64,000 bases of DNA from Lysobacter concretionis Ko07 = DSM 16239 (lineage in GTDB: Bacteria; Pseudomonadota; Gammaproteobacteria; Xanthomonadales; Xanthomonadaceae). This document shows positions 36,438-45,631 of the stretch, piece by piece. Both the position numbers and the translations under genes were made by a program. The stretch lies in contig NZ_AVPS01000007.1 in the NCBI RefSeq assembly GCF_000768345.1, positions 62,001-126,000 on the forward strand, in the 5' to 3' direction. Within the stretch, counting starts at the first letter, position 1; every line of letters begins with the position of its first letter. The notes beneath the pieces are model-generated. The model saw only the letters and a list, made by a program, of their open reading frames with translations, did no database searches and had not been told where the DNA came from.

Positions 36438-37335
36438 CGTCGGCCCGCCAGAAGTCATAGAAGTTGAACCAGTTGTACGGCGCACTGCGGGCATGGTGCT
36501 GCAGGCGGCTGGCGTAGCGCTGAACGAGCTCGCCCAGTACCGCCGGGCGCTCGCTGCGGGTCATCGCGATGCCCTCGCTGAACAACTCGAAGACCAGCCG
36601 GTAGCGGTTGCCGCCGCGGTACAGGCCGAACCCCAGCACCACCGGCACCTGCAGCACGCTGGCGACCAGCCACGGCGCGACCGGAAACCGCGCCTCATCC
36701 CCCAGGAATGGCGCGGACCGCGACGGCTGGCCCGGCTGGACGCGATCGACCAGCAGCGCCACCAGCGCGCCCGCATCGGTCGCCTCCTTGATCGCCAGCA
36801 GCAGCGACGGCCCGCTCTGGCCGGCGTCGATCACGGTGCGGGCGACGCCGGGATTCAGCGCATCCAGCAGCCCGGTCAGCGCCGGGTTGTGGCCGACATC
36901 CAGCACCACCCGCAACGGGATTTCCGGACGCTGCACCGCCAGCACGCGCAACACCTCGAAGCTGCCCAGATGGGAGCCGAACATCAGCACCCCGCGGCCG
37001 CGCTCAAGCTGCCGCAGCAAGGCCGCGTCACCCTCCACGCCGATGTCGAAACGCTCCAGTTCGCCGCCCAGCAGGAACACCCGGTCGAGGATCGTGGCGG
37101 CGAACGCGTGGATGTGGCGGGCGACCTCGAACAGTCGCGCCGGGCGGCCGTGGACCCGGGCCAGATAGTCGCGCGATGCACGTCGCTCCGGGCCGCGCAC
37201 GACCAGGAAGTACGCGGTGATCGGCAGCAGCAGTGCGCGCGCCAGCCCACGCCCGCCGATGCGGGCCACGGTGCGGATCAACCACAGCGCCCGCCGCCCG
37301 CCGCCTTCGGGGCGCCGGGTCCAGCCGGCACTCAT
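36358..37335 (-). CDS. LpxL/HtrB-like acyltransferase
   Basis: A 325-residue acyltransferase with an N-terminal membrane helix (around 30-45). The HX4E active-site pair is HLGSFE in GVLMFGSHLGSFEVLRV; RVQPGQPSRSAPFLGDEARF and FNFYDFWRADDE are typical of the LpxL-related pigment enzymes. It likely transfers the finished aryl-polyene acyl chain, or a fatty acyl group, to the lipid head. The start MSAGWTRRPEGG overlaps the FabA-like stop by 4 bp. Gene order agrees with xan/pig clusters. Confidence 0.87.
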   Translation of the reverse strand: MSAGWTRRPEGGGRRALWLIRTVARIGGRGLARALLLPITAYFLVVRGPERRASRDYLARVHGRPARLFEVARHIHAFAATILDRVFLLGGELERFDIGVEGDAALLRQLERGRGVLMFGSHLGSFEVLRVLAVQRPEIPLRVVLDVGHNPALTGLLDALNPGVARTVIDAGQSGPSLLLAIKEATDAGALVALLVDRVQPGQPSRSAPFLGDEARFPVAPWLVASVLQVPVVLGFGLYRGGNRYRLVFELFSEGIAMTRSERPAVLGELVQRYASRLQHHARSAPYNWFNFYDFWRADDETTDVHPDDAGGRAAGRHVLAGGGD

Positions 37336-37679
37336 GGCGCCGGCCCGGCCACGAGCTCGCCACTGGCCAGCACCTCCGCCCCGCGCAGGACCTTGAACCG
37401 CCAGCGCAGCGCGTCCTTCAGGGACGCCATCGGCACCAGCTCGATCGTGGCCGGCTCGCCAGGCAGCAGCGGTTGCAGGAACTTGACCTGCGGCAACCGC
37501 CACGTGGCCGGCAGCGGTTGCGGGCAGGCCGCCTGGATCGCCTCGAGCACGCGATCCAGCATCACCACGCCAGGCACCAGCGGCCGGCCGGGAAAATGCC
37601 CGGCCAGGCAGGGGTGGTCGGCGGGGATCACGAACGAGGTCGACGGCACGGCAAGTCGCGGCAACGGCGGAACCGGCAA
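37332..37679 (-). CDS. FabA/FabZ-like hydroxyacyl-ACP dehydratase
   Basis: A 115-residue single hotdog domain. The FabA/FabZ active-site pattern is HFPGRPLVPGVVMLDRVLE (about 27-45). The catalytic His is in AGHFPGRP; the usual Asp/Glu on the second motif is not obvious, so it may be a partner subunit of the larger dehydratase at 32768. Overlaps the acyltransferase start by 4 bp (ATGA). Confidence 0.84.
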   Translation of the reverse strand: MPVPPLPRLAVPSTSFVIPADHPCLAGHFPGRPLVPGVVMLDRVLEAIQAACPQPLPATWRLPQVKFLQPLLPGEPATIELVPMASLKDALRWRFKVLRGAEVLASGELVAGPAP

Positions 37680-37723
37680 GGATAAGCCAGCGGCCGCGCG
37701 GTCACCTGCGCTCCGTTGAAGCC

Positions 37724-37783
37724 CTCATCGAAACTCTCATCGAAACTCTCATCGAAACTCTCATCGAAACTCTCATCGAAACA
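37724..37783. repeat. 12-bp tandem repeat (5 copies) at a stop codon
   Basis: Five head-to-tail copies of CTCATCGAAACT (last one ending in A). On the minus strand the first unit contains the stop codon of the pigment-cluster membrane protein, and because the unit is 12 bp every later copy keeps TTT-CGA-TGA in the same frame. Confidence 0.9.
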
Positions 37784-38465
37784 GCCCGCGCCAGAACGCC
37801 GGCCCGAGCTGGCCCATCCGGCGCAGGAAATCGAGGAAGTTGCGGTACGGCGGATCGGGGAACAGGCGCTGCCGCAGCAGGTACTCGCCGATGAAGAAGC
37901 CACCGAGGATGCCGTAGTCGAGCAGGTTGGCGAACCACGACCAGGCCTGCTGGGACACGCTCAGCACCGGCGGGTGGCCGAGCCGGACCAGCACGCCGTC
38001 GGGCACCGCGATCAACGCCAGCACGCCGTCGGCCAGCGCCAGCAGACCCAGCAACAGGGCCCAGGCGAAGGTCAGCCGGCGGGTATAGCGCTGCAGCTCG
38101 GGTTTCAGCGCGGACGGCTCGCATGCCTCCAGCGCGGCCACGATGCGGCTGATCAGCGGCACCCGGCCGGGCCGCAGGCTGCGGCCGAAAAACCACGACA
38201 CCCACGCCGCGAACAGCATCGGCGGCGCGAGCAGCAGCAACACCGGCACGTTCCCGTCGCGCAGCGCCCACAGGCCGGCGACGCTGATTGCCAGCAGCAC
38301 CCAGGCCCACCCGCGCCAGCGCGCCAGTGGTTGCAGCAGCACGATCAGCACCAGATCAAGCAGCGCCACCGCCGCCAACGCGTTGTCGCCGTCCACACTG
38401 GCGCGATGGGCGAGCAGCGGATAGGCGACGGCCAGCAACAGCCGCAGCACCACGACGGGATTCAT
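37773..38465 (-). CDS. Xanthomonadin-cluster membrane protein (COG4648-like)
   Basis: A 230-residue membrane protein with about six predicted helices (e.g. ALAAVALLDLVLIVLLQPLA, MLFAAWVSWFFGRSL, FAWALLLGLLALADGVLAL). The C-terminal GEYLLRQRLFPDPPYRNFLDFLRRM is typical of the membrane protein found between the ACP and dehydratase in pig and APE clusters. Function unknown; it may help present intermediates at the membrane. Its stop lies in a 12-bp tandem repeat, and the next gene starts 93 bp on. Confidence 0.82.
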   Translation of the reverse strand: MNPVVVLRLLLAVAYPLLAHRASVDGDNALAAVALLDLVLIVLLQPLARWRGWAWVLLAISVAGLWALRDGNVPVLLLLAPPMLFAAWVSWFFGRSLRPGRVPLISRIVAALEACEPSALKPELQRYTRRLTFAWALLLGLLALADGVLALIAVPDGVLVRLGHPPVLSVSQQAWSWFANLLDYGILGGFFIGEYLLRQRLFPDPPYRNFLDFLRRMGQLGPAFWRGLFR

Positions 38466-38503
38466 GCGCGACGCGCGCCGACGATCAGGAATCGGGAGAC
38501 CGT

Positions 38504-38773
38504 TCAGGCCGCCTTGTGCTGCTCGATGTGCGCCGCGAGCGCGCGCAGGGACGCGAACACACGGCGGTTCTCCTCGTTGTCGGAACGCAGCTGGAAGCCG
38601 TACGTCTTGCTGATCGCCAGCGCCAGCTCGAGCGCGTCGATCGAATCCAGCCCGAGCCCTTCGCCGAACAAAGCCGCCTCCGGATCGATCTGAGCCGGGG
38701 AGACCCCTTCCAGGTTCAGGCTGTCGACCAGCAATTGCGCGAGGGCGGATTCGGCGGGGCTTTGTGCGGACAT
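38504..38773 (-). CDS. Acyl carrier protein of the pigment cluster (XanC-like)
   Basis: An 89-residue acyl carrier protein. The phosphopantetheine serine is Ser44 in GEGLGLDSIDALELALAI. Helix I (ALAQLLVDSLNLEGV) and the acidic helix II are normal. In Xanthomonas the cluster ACP is XanC, which carries the 3-hydroxybenzoyl starter; the same role is inferred here from position next to xanB2. It is the first gene of the leftward operon, 38 bp before the membrane protein. Confidence 0.88.
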   Translation of the reverse strand: MSAQSPAESALAQLLVDSLNLEGVSPAQIDPEAALFGEGLGLDSIDALELALAISKTYGFQLRSDNEENRRVFASLRALAAHIEQHKAA

Positions 38774-38860
38774 CGGGTCAGGCTTCCGGAGGGATCAAAA
38801 GCGCAACGATCCGGCATGCCGCCGCGCCGCGCAACCGCGGGGCCGTTACGGGGCAGCGGC

Positions 38861-38866
38861 TATCAT
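38861..38866 (+). promoter_or_regulatory. -10-like TATCAT upstream of xanB2
   Basis: TATCAT lies 7 nt before an ATG at 38874 and about 165 nt before the xanB2 ATG, in the 258-bp divergent gap to the ACP gene. No convincing -35 element was found. Confidence 0.3.
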
Positions 38867-38873
38867 GGCCGGC

Positions 38874-39035
38874 ATGACTCAAGACGGCATGATCGACTCC
38901 ACTCCCGAACGGATCCCCGCCGACACCGGCGCGCGGCGTGCCAACACGCCCCGCAGCGCGGATCACGCCGGTCGCGTGCATGACGCCCGCCGCCCCGGCC
39001 ACGCACCAGCCCGGACGCTCCAGGCAGCACCATGA
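38874..39035 (+). CDS. Possible small upstream ORF overlapping xanB2
   Basis: A 53-codon frame starts 7 nt after a TATCAT -10-like box and ends at a TGA that overlaps the xanB2 ATG (ccATGAac). Its third codon positions are mostly G or C, as in coding sequence here, but the predicted peptide (MTQDGMIDSTPERIPADTGA...) has no recognisable domain. It could be a leader that couples translation to xanB2, or chance. Confidence 0.3.
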   Translation: MTQDGMIDSTPERIPADTGARRANTPRSADHAGRVHDARRPGHAPARTLQAAP

Positions 39036-40063
39036 ACGCCGCCGCCCCGTTCGCATCGACCGCCGCACGGCTGAGCGTCGATTACAGCCACGACGACCTC
39101 GACACCCTGCTCGCGGCCGATGACACGCTGGCGGTATTCGGCTTCGGCACGGCCGCACCGGCCAGTGCTGACCCGCGCTACCTGCAGATCGGTTTGCAGC
39201 CGCAGGAAGCGCAGGCGCAGGCCCACGCACCGCCGACCCGCACCCCGCTGGAAGTCTGGCGCGGCCAGCCCGGCGTGCAGCGCGGGCGCGACGGCGACGT
39301 GGCCTGGGCCGAGGATGGCGCATTGCAGTTCGGCGCGATCGAGATCGACGAACCCGATGGCGAGGACATCGGGACCGCCGCCGAAACCGCCTACCGTCGC
39401 CTGCTCGCGGTCACCTTGCAGCGCGGCTATCCGCACCTGCTGCGGGTCTGGAACTACCTCGACGCGATCACCGACGGCGACGGCGACGACGAGCGCTACC
39501 GGCGCTTCTGTGTCGGCCGCGCCAGGGGCCTGGGCGACTTCGACGCGGCCTGCCTGCCGGCGGCAACCGCGATCGGTCGTGTCGATGGCCAGCGCCGCCT
39601 GCAGGTCTACTGGCTGGCCGCCAAAGTCCCGGGGGTTCCGCTGGAGAATCCGCGCCAGCTCAGCGCCTGGCGGTACCCGCGCCGCTACGGCCCGCAATCG
39701 CCGAGCTTCGCCCGCGCGATGCTGCCGCCATCCACCGCCGCGATGCCGCTGCTGTTGTCGGGCACCGCCGCGATCGTCGGCCATGAATCCCTCCACGCCG
39801 ATTCGATCGAGACCCAGATCGACGAGACCCTGGCCAATTTCGACAGCCTCATCGCCACCGCGCGCCAGCACCGCCCCACGCTGCCGACGCACTTCGGCCC
39901 GCGCTCGCGGCTGAAGGTCTACGTGCGCGACCTGGCCGAGCTGGACCACGTCGCCGCGCTGCTCGAACAACGCCTCGCCCCCGGGGTGCCGCGCATCCTG
40001 CTGCACGCACAGGTCTGCCGCCGCGAGCTGCGGGTGGAAATCGACGGCGTGCATGACCTTTGA
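39032..40063 (+). CDS. xanB2: Chorismatase XanB2 (3-hydroxybenzoate synthase)
   Basis: A 343-residue chorismatase of the FkbO/Hyg5/XanB2 type. In Xanthomonas XanB2 cleaves chorismate to 3- and 4-hydroxybenzoate; the 3-isomer primes xanthomonadin and the 4-isomer feeds ubiquinone. Recognisable parts are AETAYRRLLAVTLQRGYPHL, RVWNYLDAITDGDGDDERYR and FCVGRARGL. The C-terminal half has HESLHADSIETQIDETLANF and KVYVRDLAELD. Length and position beside the ACP match the Xanthomonas gene. Confidence 0.93.
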   Translation: MNAAAPFASTAARLSVDYSHDDLDTLLAADDTLAVFGFGTAAPASADPRYLQIGLQPQEAQAQAHAPPTRTPLEVWRGQPGVQRGRDGDVAWAEDGALQFGAIEIDEPDGEDIGTAAETAYRRLLAVTLQRGYPHLLRVWNYLDAITDGDGDDERYRRFCVGRARGLGDFDAACLPAATAIGRVDGQRRLQVYWLAAKVPGVPLENPRQLSAWRYPRRYGPQSPSFARAMLPPSTAAMPLLLSGTAAIVGHESLHADSIETQIDETLANFDSLIATARQHRPTLPTHFGPRSRLKVYVRDLAELDHVAALLEQRLAPGVPRILLHAQVCRRELRVEIDGVHDL

Positions 40064-40138
40064 GCCGCGACCGCCGTCGCGCGCGGCGCCAAGATGGCGT
40101 CCAATCCCCCTATCCACCTGCCTGACGGAGATATCGAC

Positions 40139-40387
40139 ATGGGACTGATCAGCCTGTTGTGGGGCATCGTGGCGATGCTCTGGATGGTGGTGGCACTGAT
40201 TCCACTGCTGGGTTGGGGCAACTGGTTCCTGATCCCGTTCGCCGCCGTCGGCGCACTCATCGCCGGCATCGGCATCCTGTTCACCCGCACCGAGAAGCGC
40301 GGCCGGGCCAAGGCCGGACTGATGCTCAACGGCATCGTGATCATCGTCGGCATCGTCCGGCTCAGCATCGGCGGCGGGATTCTCTGA
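40139..40387 (+). CDS. Small membrane protein
   Basis: An 82-residue protein with three hydrophobic segments (LISLLWGIVAMLWMVVALIP, FAAVGALIAGIGILF, GLMLNGIVIIVGIVRLSIG). It starts at MGLISLL after GGAG with 8-nt spacing. The TRTEKRGRAKAGLMLN loop is positively charged. Its family is not recognised; no function is proposed. It follows xanB2 by 75 bp and precedes hemB. Confidence 0.7.
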   Translation: MGLISLLWGIVAMLWMVVALIPLLGWGNWFLIPFAAVGALIAGIGILFTRTEKRGRAKAGLMLNGIVIIVGIVRLSIGGGIL

Positions 40388-40426
40388 CGCCTGTCGCCGG
40401 GCACCCCGGCCCGGATCGCCGCCGGG

Positions 40427-41487
<1,061 letters not shown>

Positions 41488-41659
41488 GTCGCGGCGCTCG
41501 CCATGGTTCCGCTGTCCGACGGGAGGTCCTCCGGTTGCAGCAGCGACGTCGGGCACAAACGCCGCAACAACCACCGGCCGGCATTGTCACGGCCTGAGTG
41601 AAATCCGGGACCGCGCAACCGCAATGTTGCGCGCAGCACGACATCCGACGGATCAGTGA

Positions 41660-41687
41660 ATTCGCGACTGACCTCCCTCCTACGGGC
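41660..41687. repeat. Half copy of the REP-like element
   Basis: ATTCGCGACTGACCTCCCTC followed by CTACGG matches one arm of the elements at 19014-19089 and 29031-29104, without the partner arm. It lies at the 3' end of the beta-propeller gene. Confidence 0.6.
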
Positions 41688-41696
41688 GGCGCGGCG

Positions 41697-42626
41697 TTAT
41701 TCGACGCAACCCGGGCTTCCGGTCACCGTCGGCGCCTTCATCCGGTAGATATCGGTCTGCCCGGCACGCGGCGACGGCGCGATGCCACTGACCAGCAATT
41801 CGCCGGGCCGGCTCCAGTCGAGCGCGGGGCCGAGGGTCCTGCCTTCGGCGGTGTTGAATGACAGCGCCAGCGGTGCGGCGACGGCATAGCGTGATCCGTC
41901 GCATTGGGCGAGGTACAGCCGGGTCGGAGCGGTTGCCCCCGGACCGGTCGTCGCATTGGTCGTCGCGTCGGCGCGGGCGAACACGATCGCCTCGCCATCG
42001 CCCAGCCAGGCCGCGTCAATTTCGTCGGCAACGGTGTTGATTCCCGGCAGCGGTCGGGGATCGACAAACGCGGCCCCGTCCCAATGCGCCACAAACAGAT
42101 CGAAACCGCCGGCACCGCCGTGGCCGTTGCCGGCAAACAGCAGGCGAAGACCGTCCCCGCTCACGCTGGGCGCACGCTCGTCGCCGATGCCGTTCACGCC
42201 CGGCCCGAGGCTCTGCGGCTCGCCGAATCCACCGGCGGCCAGTACCGGCGCGCGGTACAGGTCGGTACCGCCCGCGTCACCCTCGCGGTTGGACGCGAAA
42301 TACAGCCAACGACCATCGCCGCTGAAGGCCGGATCAAAATCCTCGCCGGTCCCGTTCAAGGACAGCGGAATGGCGTCCTGCCAGCGGTTTTCGATCAGGC
42401 GCGCCTGCCACAGTTCCCGACCCGGCATGTGCGCCCCGTCCTCGCGGCGGCTACGGGCCCAGACGATCCGTTGCCCGTCCGGAGCGACGCTGGCGCGAAC
42501 CTCATCGGCCCGGGTGGACACCACGTGCATGCCCTCGATGCCGAATTCCGACAACGCCCCGGCGGTGCCCGCAGCCAAAGCGCCGACGAGTAGACTGGTG
42601 GCCAGCAAGGCCGTGCGATACCGCAT
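41697..42626 (-). CDS. Exported WD40-like (PD40) beta-propeller protein
   Basis: A 309-residue protein with a signal peptide (residues 1-23, ending AGA). The rest contains TolB/PD40-type repeats: RASVAPDGQRIVWARS, DPAFSGDGRWLYFASNREGD, APSVSGDGLRLLFAGN and AAWLGDGEAIVFARA. It probably folds as a periplasmic propeller; partner unknown. GGAG is 7 nt before the ATG. It is divergent from aroE. Confidence 0.82.
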   Translation of the reverse strand: MRYRTALLATSLLVGALAAGTAGALSEFGIEGMHVVSTRADEVRASVAPDGQRIVWARSRREDGAHMPGRELWQARLIENRWQDAIPLSLNGTGEDFDPAFSGDGRWLYFASNREGDAGGTDLYRAPVLAAGGFGEPQSLGPGVNGIGDERAPSVSGDGLRLLFAGNGHGGAGGFDLFVAHWDGAAFVDPRPLPGINTVADEIDAAWLGDGEAIVFARADATTNATTGPGATAPTRLYLAQCDGSRYAVAAPLALSFNTAEGRTLGPALDWSRPGELLVSGIAPSPRAGQTDIYRMKAPTVTGSPGCVE

Positions 42627-42669
42627 CTCGCATCTCCATTGACACCCCGCAGTCTAAGTGAGGCCCGCC

Positions 42670-43521
42670 ATGTCCACTCCCCGATTTGCCCTGATCGGTC
42701 ATCCGGTCGCGCACTCGCTGTCCCCCCGCATCCACGCCGAATTCGCCCGCCAGACCGGGATCGCGATGGAGTACGGCCTGATCGATGCCACCGCGGAGCG
42801 TTTCGATGCCGCGCTGGCCGAGTTCGCCGCCGCCGGCGGTGCCGGGGCCAACGTCACCCTGCCGCACAAGGCGCGCGCGGCGACGGTCTGCAACCACCTC
42901 AGCGACCGCGCACGCCGCTGCGGCGTGGTCAACACGCTGATCCGCACCGCCACCGGCTGGGACGGCGACAACACCGACGGGCTCGGCCTGGTGCGCGACC
43001 TCACCGACCGCCACGGCCAGGACCTGCGCGGCCGCCGGGTGTTGCTGATCGGTGCCGGCGGCGTCGCCCACGGGGTCGCGCCGGCCCTGCTGGACGCCGG
43101 CATTTCCGGACTCGTCATCGTCAACCGCACCGACAGCCGCACCGACGCGCTGGCCGACCTGCTCGGCGAACCCGCCCGCGTCCACCCGCGCAACTTCACC
43201 GACCTGCACACGCTGGGCGTGTTCGACCTGATCATCAACGCCACCTCGATCGGCCATGCCAGCGACGGCGGCGAACTGCCACTGCCCAACAGCCTGATCG
43301 CCCCGCGCGGCGACGTCGTCGACCTGGGTTATGGCGAGGCCGCGATCGGCTTCCTCGCCTGGGCCCGCGCCTGCGGTGCCGACCAGTTGATCGACGGCCT
43401 GGGCATGCTGGTCGAACAGGCCGCCGAGAGCTTCAAGTGCTGGCACGGCGTGCGCCCCGATGCGGATGCGATCTACGCCGAGCTGCGCGCCGAAAGCGGC
43501 TCGCCGGCGGCGATGGCCTGA
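42670..43521 (+). CDS. aroE: Shikimate dehydrogenase
   Basis: AroE, 283 residues, reduces 3-dehydroshikimate to shikimate with NADPH. The N-terminal substrate domain has [20 protein letters not shown] and the catalytic Lys in [10 protein letters not shown]. The NADP site is [16 protein letters not shown], then [14 protein letters not shown]. The shikimate route makes chorismate, the substrate of the XanB2 enzyme also encoded in this window. Start [10 protein letters not shown]. Confidence 0.96.
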   Translation: MSTPRFALIGHPVAHSLSPRIHAEFARQTGIAMEYGLIDATAERFDAALAEFAAAGGAGANVTLPHKARAATVCNHLSDRARRCGVVNTLIRTATGWDGDNTDGLGLVRDLTDRHGQDLRGRRVLLIGAGGVAHGVAPALLDAGISGLVIVNRTDSRTDALADLLGEPARVHPRNFTDLHTLGVFDLIINATSIGHASDGGELPLPNSLIAPRGDVVDLGYGEAAIGFLAWARACGADQLIDGLGMLVEQAAESFKCWHGVRPDADAIYAELRAESGSPAAMA

Positions 43522-43546
43522 TCAAGTCCTGCAGGGAGCTGCCACG

Positions 43547-43891
43547 ATGCTCGGCTGGGATGTCCGCGTATACCGCCCGACTGCTCCGGATGTTTCCATT
43601 GCCCGCTGGACGACCGGCGTCTTCGGTTTGAAGTGGCTTGACCAGTTGGTCGAGGACAGCAAGGCAGTCGATCTCGGCGGTAACGGCTATCCAAACAAAT
43701 ACGTGATCGCCGCTGGCGTTCTGCTGCCCATCATCAAGGCCGGACTGCCCGCCAATGCCAGTCCCCTGGTGATTGGCGACGATTACGTGCTTCCGGCGGG
43801 CTGGAGCGGCGATATCGAATGGAACCAGCAGGAGGTTCTGGCCTGCGATGGCAATGACCAGCTGATCGTCGAGGCCTGGGACCAGAGTTGA
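43547..43891 (+). CDS. Hypothetical protein, orphan
   Basis: A 114-residue soluble protein starting MLGWDVRVYRPTAPDVSIAR, 25 bp after aroE with GCAGGGAG 8 nt upstream. It is rich in Trp (six) and hydrophobic residues (YVIAAGVLLPIIKAGLPANA). There is no signal peptide or recognised domain. The base composition is lower in GC than its neighbours, which suggests separate acquisition. An immunity-type or phage-derived protein is possible, but nothing in the sequence proves it. Confidence 0.7.
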   Translation: MLGWDVRVYRPTAPDVSIARWTTGVFGLKWLDQLVEDSKAVDLGGNGYPNKYVIAAGVLLPIIKAGLPANASPLVIGDDYVLPAGWSGDIEWNQQEVLACDGNDQLIVEAWDQS

Positions 43892-43940
43892 CGGCCTGCG
43901 CTACTGACGACCCAGCATCACGATTGGACAGAAGAACCCC

Positions 43941-44198
43941 ATGGATTGCCGGACAAACTGCGGCGCGTGCTGTATCGCGCCGTCGATCAACTCGCCGATT
44001 CCCGGGATGCCGGACGGCAAGCCCGCGGGCATCGCCTGCGTCCAGCTGGATGAGCGCTTGCGCTGCAAGCTGTTCGGCAAGCCGGAGCGACCGGCGTTCT
44101 GCGCGTCGCTGCGGCCCGGGCTGGAGATGTGCGGCGGTGGCCGGGAAGACGCGATGGCGTGGCTGGCCGAACTGGAGCAGGCGACGCGGCCCGGCTGA
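43941..44198 (+). CDS. YkgJ-type cysteine-cluster protein
   Basis: An 85-residue protein with eight cysteines in the YkgJ arrangement: CxxxCxxCC at the start ([11 protein letters not shown]), then [15 protein letters not shown] and [13 protein letters not shown]. Members are thought to bind zinc or iron-sulfur. Context gives no partner. It ends 5 bp from the end of the convergent gamma-carbonic anhydrase gene. Confidence 0.87.
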   Translation: MDCRTNCGACCIAPSINSPIPGMPDGKPAGIACVQLDERLRCKLFGKPERPAFCASLRPGLEMCGGGREDAMAWLAELEQATRPG

Positions 44199-44202
44199 GC
44201 CG

Positions 44203-44748
44203 TCAGGCGTCCGCCGCCATACGCAGGTACTCGTCCTTCAGGCGCATGTAGTGCTGCGCGCTGTACTGCAGCTGCTCGATCTCGCGCTCGCCGAGCTTGC
44301 GCACGAACCGGGCCGGGTTGCCCAGCCACAACTCGCCTTCGCCGACAGTCTTGCCCGGCGACACCACCGCGCCGGCGCCGACAAAGCCGTAGCGCGACAC
44401 CGTTGCCCCGTCCAGCACGATCGCACCCATGCCGACCAGGCAGAAATCCTCCAGCCTGCAGGCGTGGATGACCGCGCCATGGCCGATGGTGATGTCCTCC
44501 CCGATCACGGTCGGGAATCCGCCGGGCCGGGTGAACGGCCCTTCGTGGGTGACGTGGATGATCGCGCCGTCCTGGACGTTGGTGCGCGCGCCGATCCGGA
44601 TCGAGTTGACGTCACCGCGGACCACGCAGCCCGGCCAGATGGACACGTCGTCGGCGAGGGTGACCGCGCCGATCACGGTCGCGGCGGCATCGACGTACAC
44701 GCGCGCGCCGAGTTGGGGGGTGTGCTGGAGAAAGGGTCGGATGGTCAT
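44203..44748 (-). CDS. Gamma-carbonic anhydrase family protein
   Basis: A 181-residue left-handed beta-helix protein of the YrdA/PaaY type. Hexapeptide repeats run from about residue 18 to 140 (VIGAVTLADDVSIWPGCVVRGD, IRIGARTNVQDGAIIHVT). The metal-binding histidines fit IHVTHEG and IGHGAVIHACR. A C-terminal helix follows (ERE...HYMRLKDEYLRM). Carbonic anhydrase activity is known for some members only. TAGACT 6 nt before the ATG suggests a leaderless mRNA. Confidence 0.92.
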   Translation of the reverse strand: MTIRPFLQHTPQLGARVYVDAAATVIGAVTLADDVSIWPGCVVRGDVNSIRIGARTNVQDGAIIHVTHEGPFTRPGGFPTVIGEDITIGHGAVIHACRLEDFCLVGMGAIVLDGATVSRYGFVGAGAVVSPGKTVGEGELWLGNPARFVRKLGEREIEQLQYSAQHYMRLKDEYLRMAADA

Positions 44749-44754
44749 TGCGAC

Positions 44755-44760
44755 AGTCTA
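44755..44760 (-). promoter_or_regulatory. -10 box TAGACT before the carbonic anhydrase gene
   Basis: On the minus strand TAGACT is 6 nt from the ATG at 44748, the same geometry as at polA and uvrD. Confidence 0.45.
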
Positions 44761-44793
44761 GTGCCCACCACCGTCCGAGGCATCCGGGACGCG

Positions 44794-45630
44794 TTACAGC
44801 ACGCGGAACTCGATGCGCCGGTTGCGTGCCCGTCCTTCGTCGGTCGCGTTGTCGGCCACCGGACGGTCCGGTCCGAAGCCCTGCACGCCCAGGTGGTCCG
44901 CGCTGACGCCACGCTGCTCCAGATAGGCCTTGACCGCGATCGCGCGCTGCAGGCTCAGGCCGATGTTGGCCGCGCGCGAGCCGACGCTGTCGGTATGGCC
45001 GATCACCTGCACCTGCTGGTGACCCACTTGCGCCAGCGCGACGACCATCTCGTCCAGGATCGCCCGGCCGCCGTCGGTCAACGTGGCGCTGCCGCTCTGG
45101 AACTCCACAATGCGGTCGGCCAGCGTCCGATCGAGCACGTCCTGCGTGCTGGCGCCACCGCCGGCGAGGGCGTTCTTGAGCACGTAGCTGGGCCCGGCAG
45201 CGGTGGCGATCGCGCTGGCAACCTGCTGGCGCGCCGCTTCATTGGCGACCTGGCCGCGGATACGCACGCTGTTGCCGTCGATGCTGAGCTCGCCGACCGA
45301 TACCTGCTGCAGATCCGGGCCGAGCATGCCAACCACGCGCTCGCCCCAGTTCGGCGGTGCGATCACCGCATCGACCTCGATCCGGTCCACCACCCGTTCC
45401 GCGCCATACAACGTACGCAGGCGCGAGAGGACGGCGGCGCGGGTGGCCTCATCGGGCACGGTGCCGGCGGCAATCACGGGCCTGGCCGCGGCCGTCGCCG
45501 CAGGCGGCTGGCCAGCAGTGGCCGTGGCAGACGCCCCCTGGGCCGAGGCGGGCGGGAGCGCAGCCACGCCTGCGAGCACGAGGCCCCACAGCAGCAAAGG
45601 GAATGCGCGGGAGTGAGGGTCTGGACGCAT
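44794..45630 (-). CDS. OmpA/BON-domain envelope protein, T6SS-linked
   Basis: A 278-residue exported protein (signal peptide residues 1-31, cut after ASAQ). Residues 45-160 hold one or two BON-like segments (RLRTLYGAERVVDRIEVDAV, SIDGNSVRIRGQVANEAARQ). The C-terminal OmpA domain binds peptidoglycan: VIGHTDSVGSRAANIGLSLQ, RAIAVKAYLEQRGV and GRARNRRIEFRVL. The gene starts 1 bp after the tagF stop, so it belongs to the tssM operon. It may supply the wall anchor that the short TssL lacks, like TagL. Confidence 0.88.
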   Translation of the reverse strand: MRPDPHSRAFPLLLWGLVLAGVAALPPASAQGASATATAGQPPAATAAARPVIAAGTVPDEATRAAVLSRLRTLYGAERVVDRIEVDAVIAPPNWGERVVGMLGPDLQQVSVGELSIDGNSVRIRGQVANEAARQQVASAIATAAGPSYVLKNALAGGGASTQDVLDRTLADRIVEFQSGSATLTDGGRAILDEMVVALAQVGHQQVQVIGHTDSVGSRAANIGLSLQRAIAVKAYLEQRGVSADHLGVQGFGPDRPVADNATDEGRARNRRIEFRVL

Positions 45631-45631
45631 G

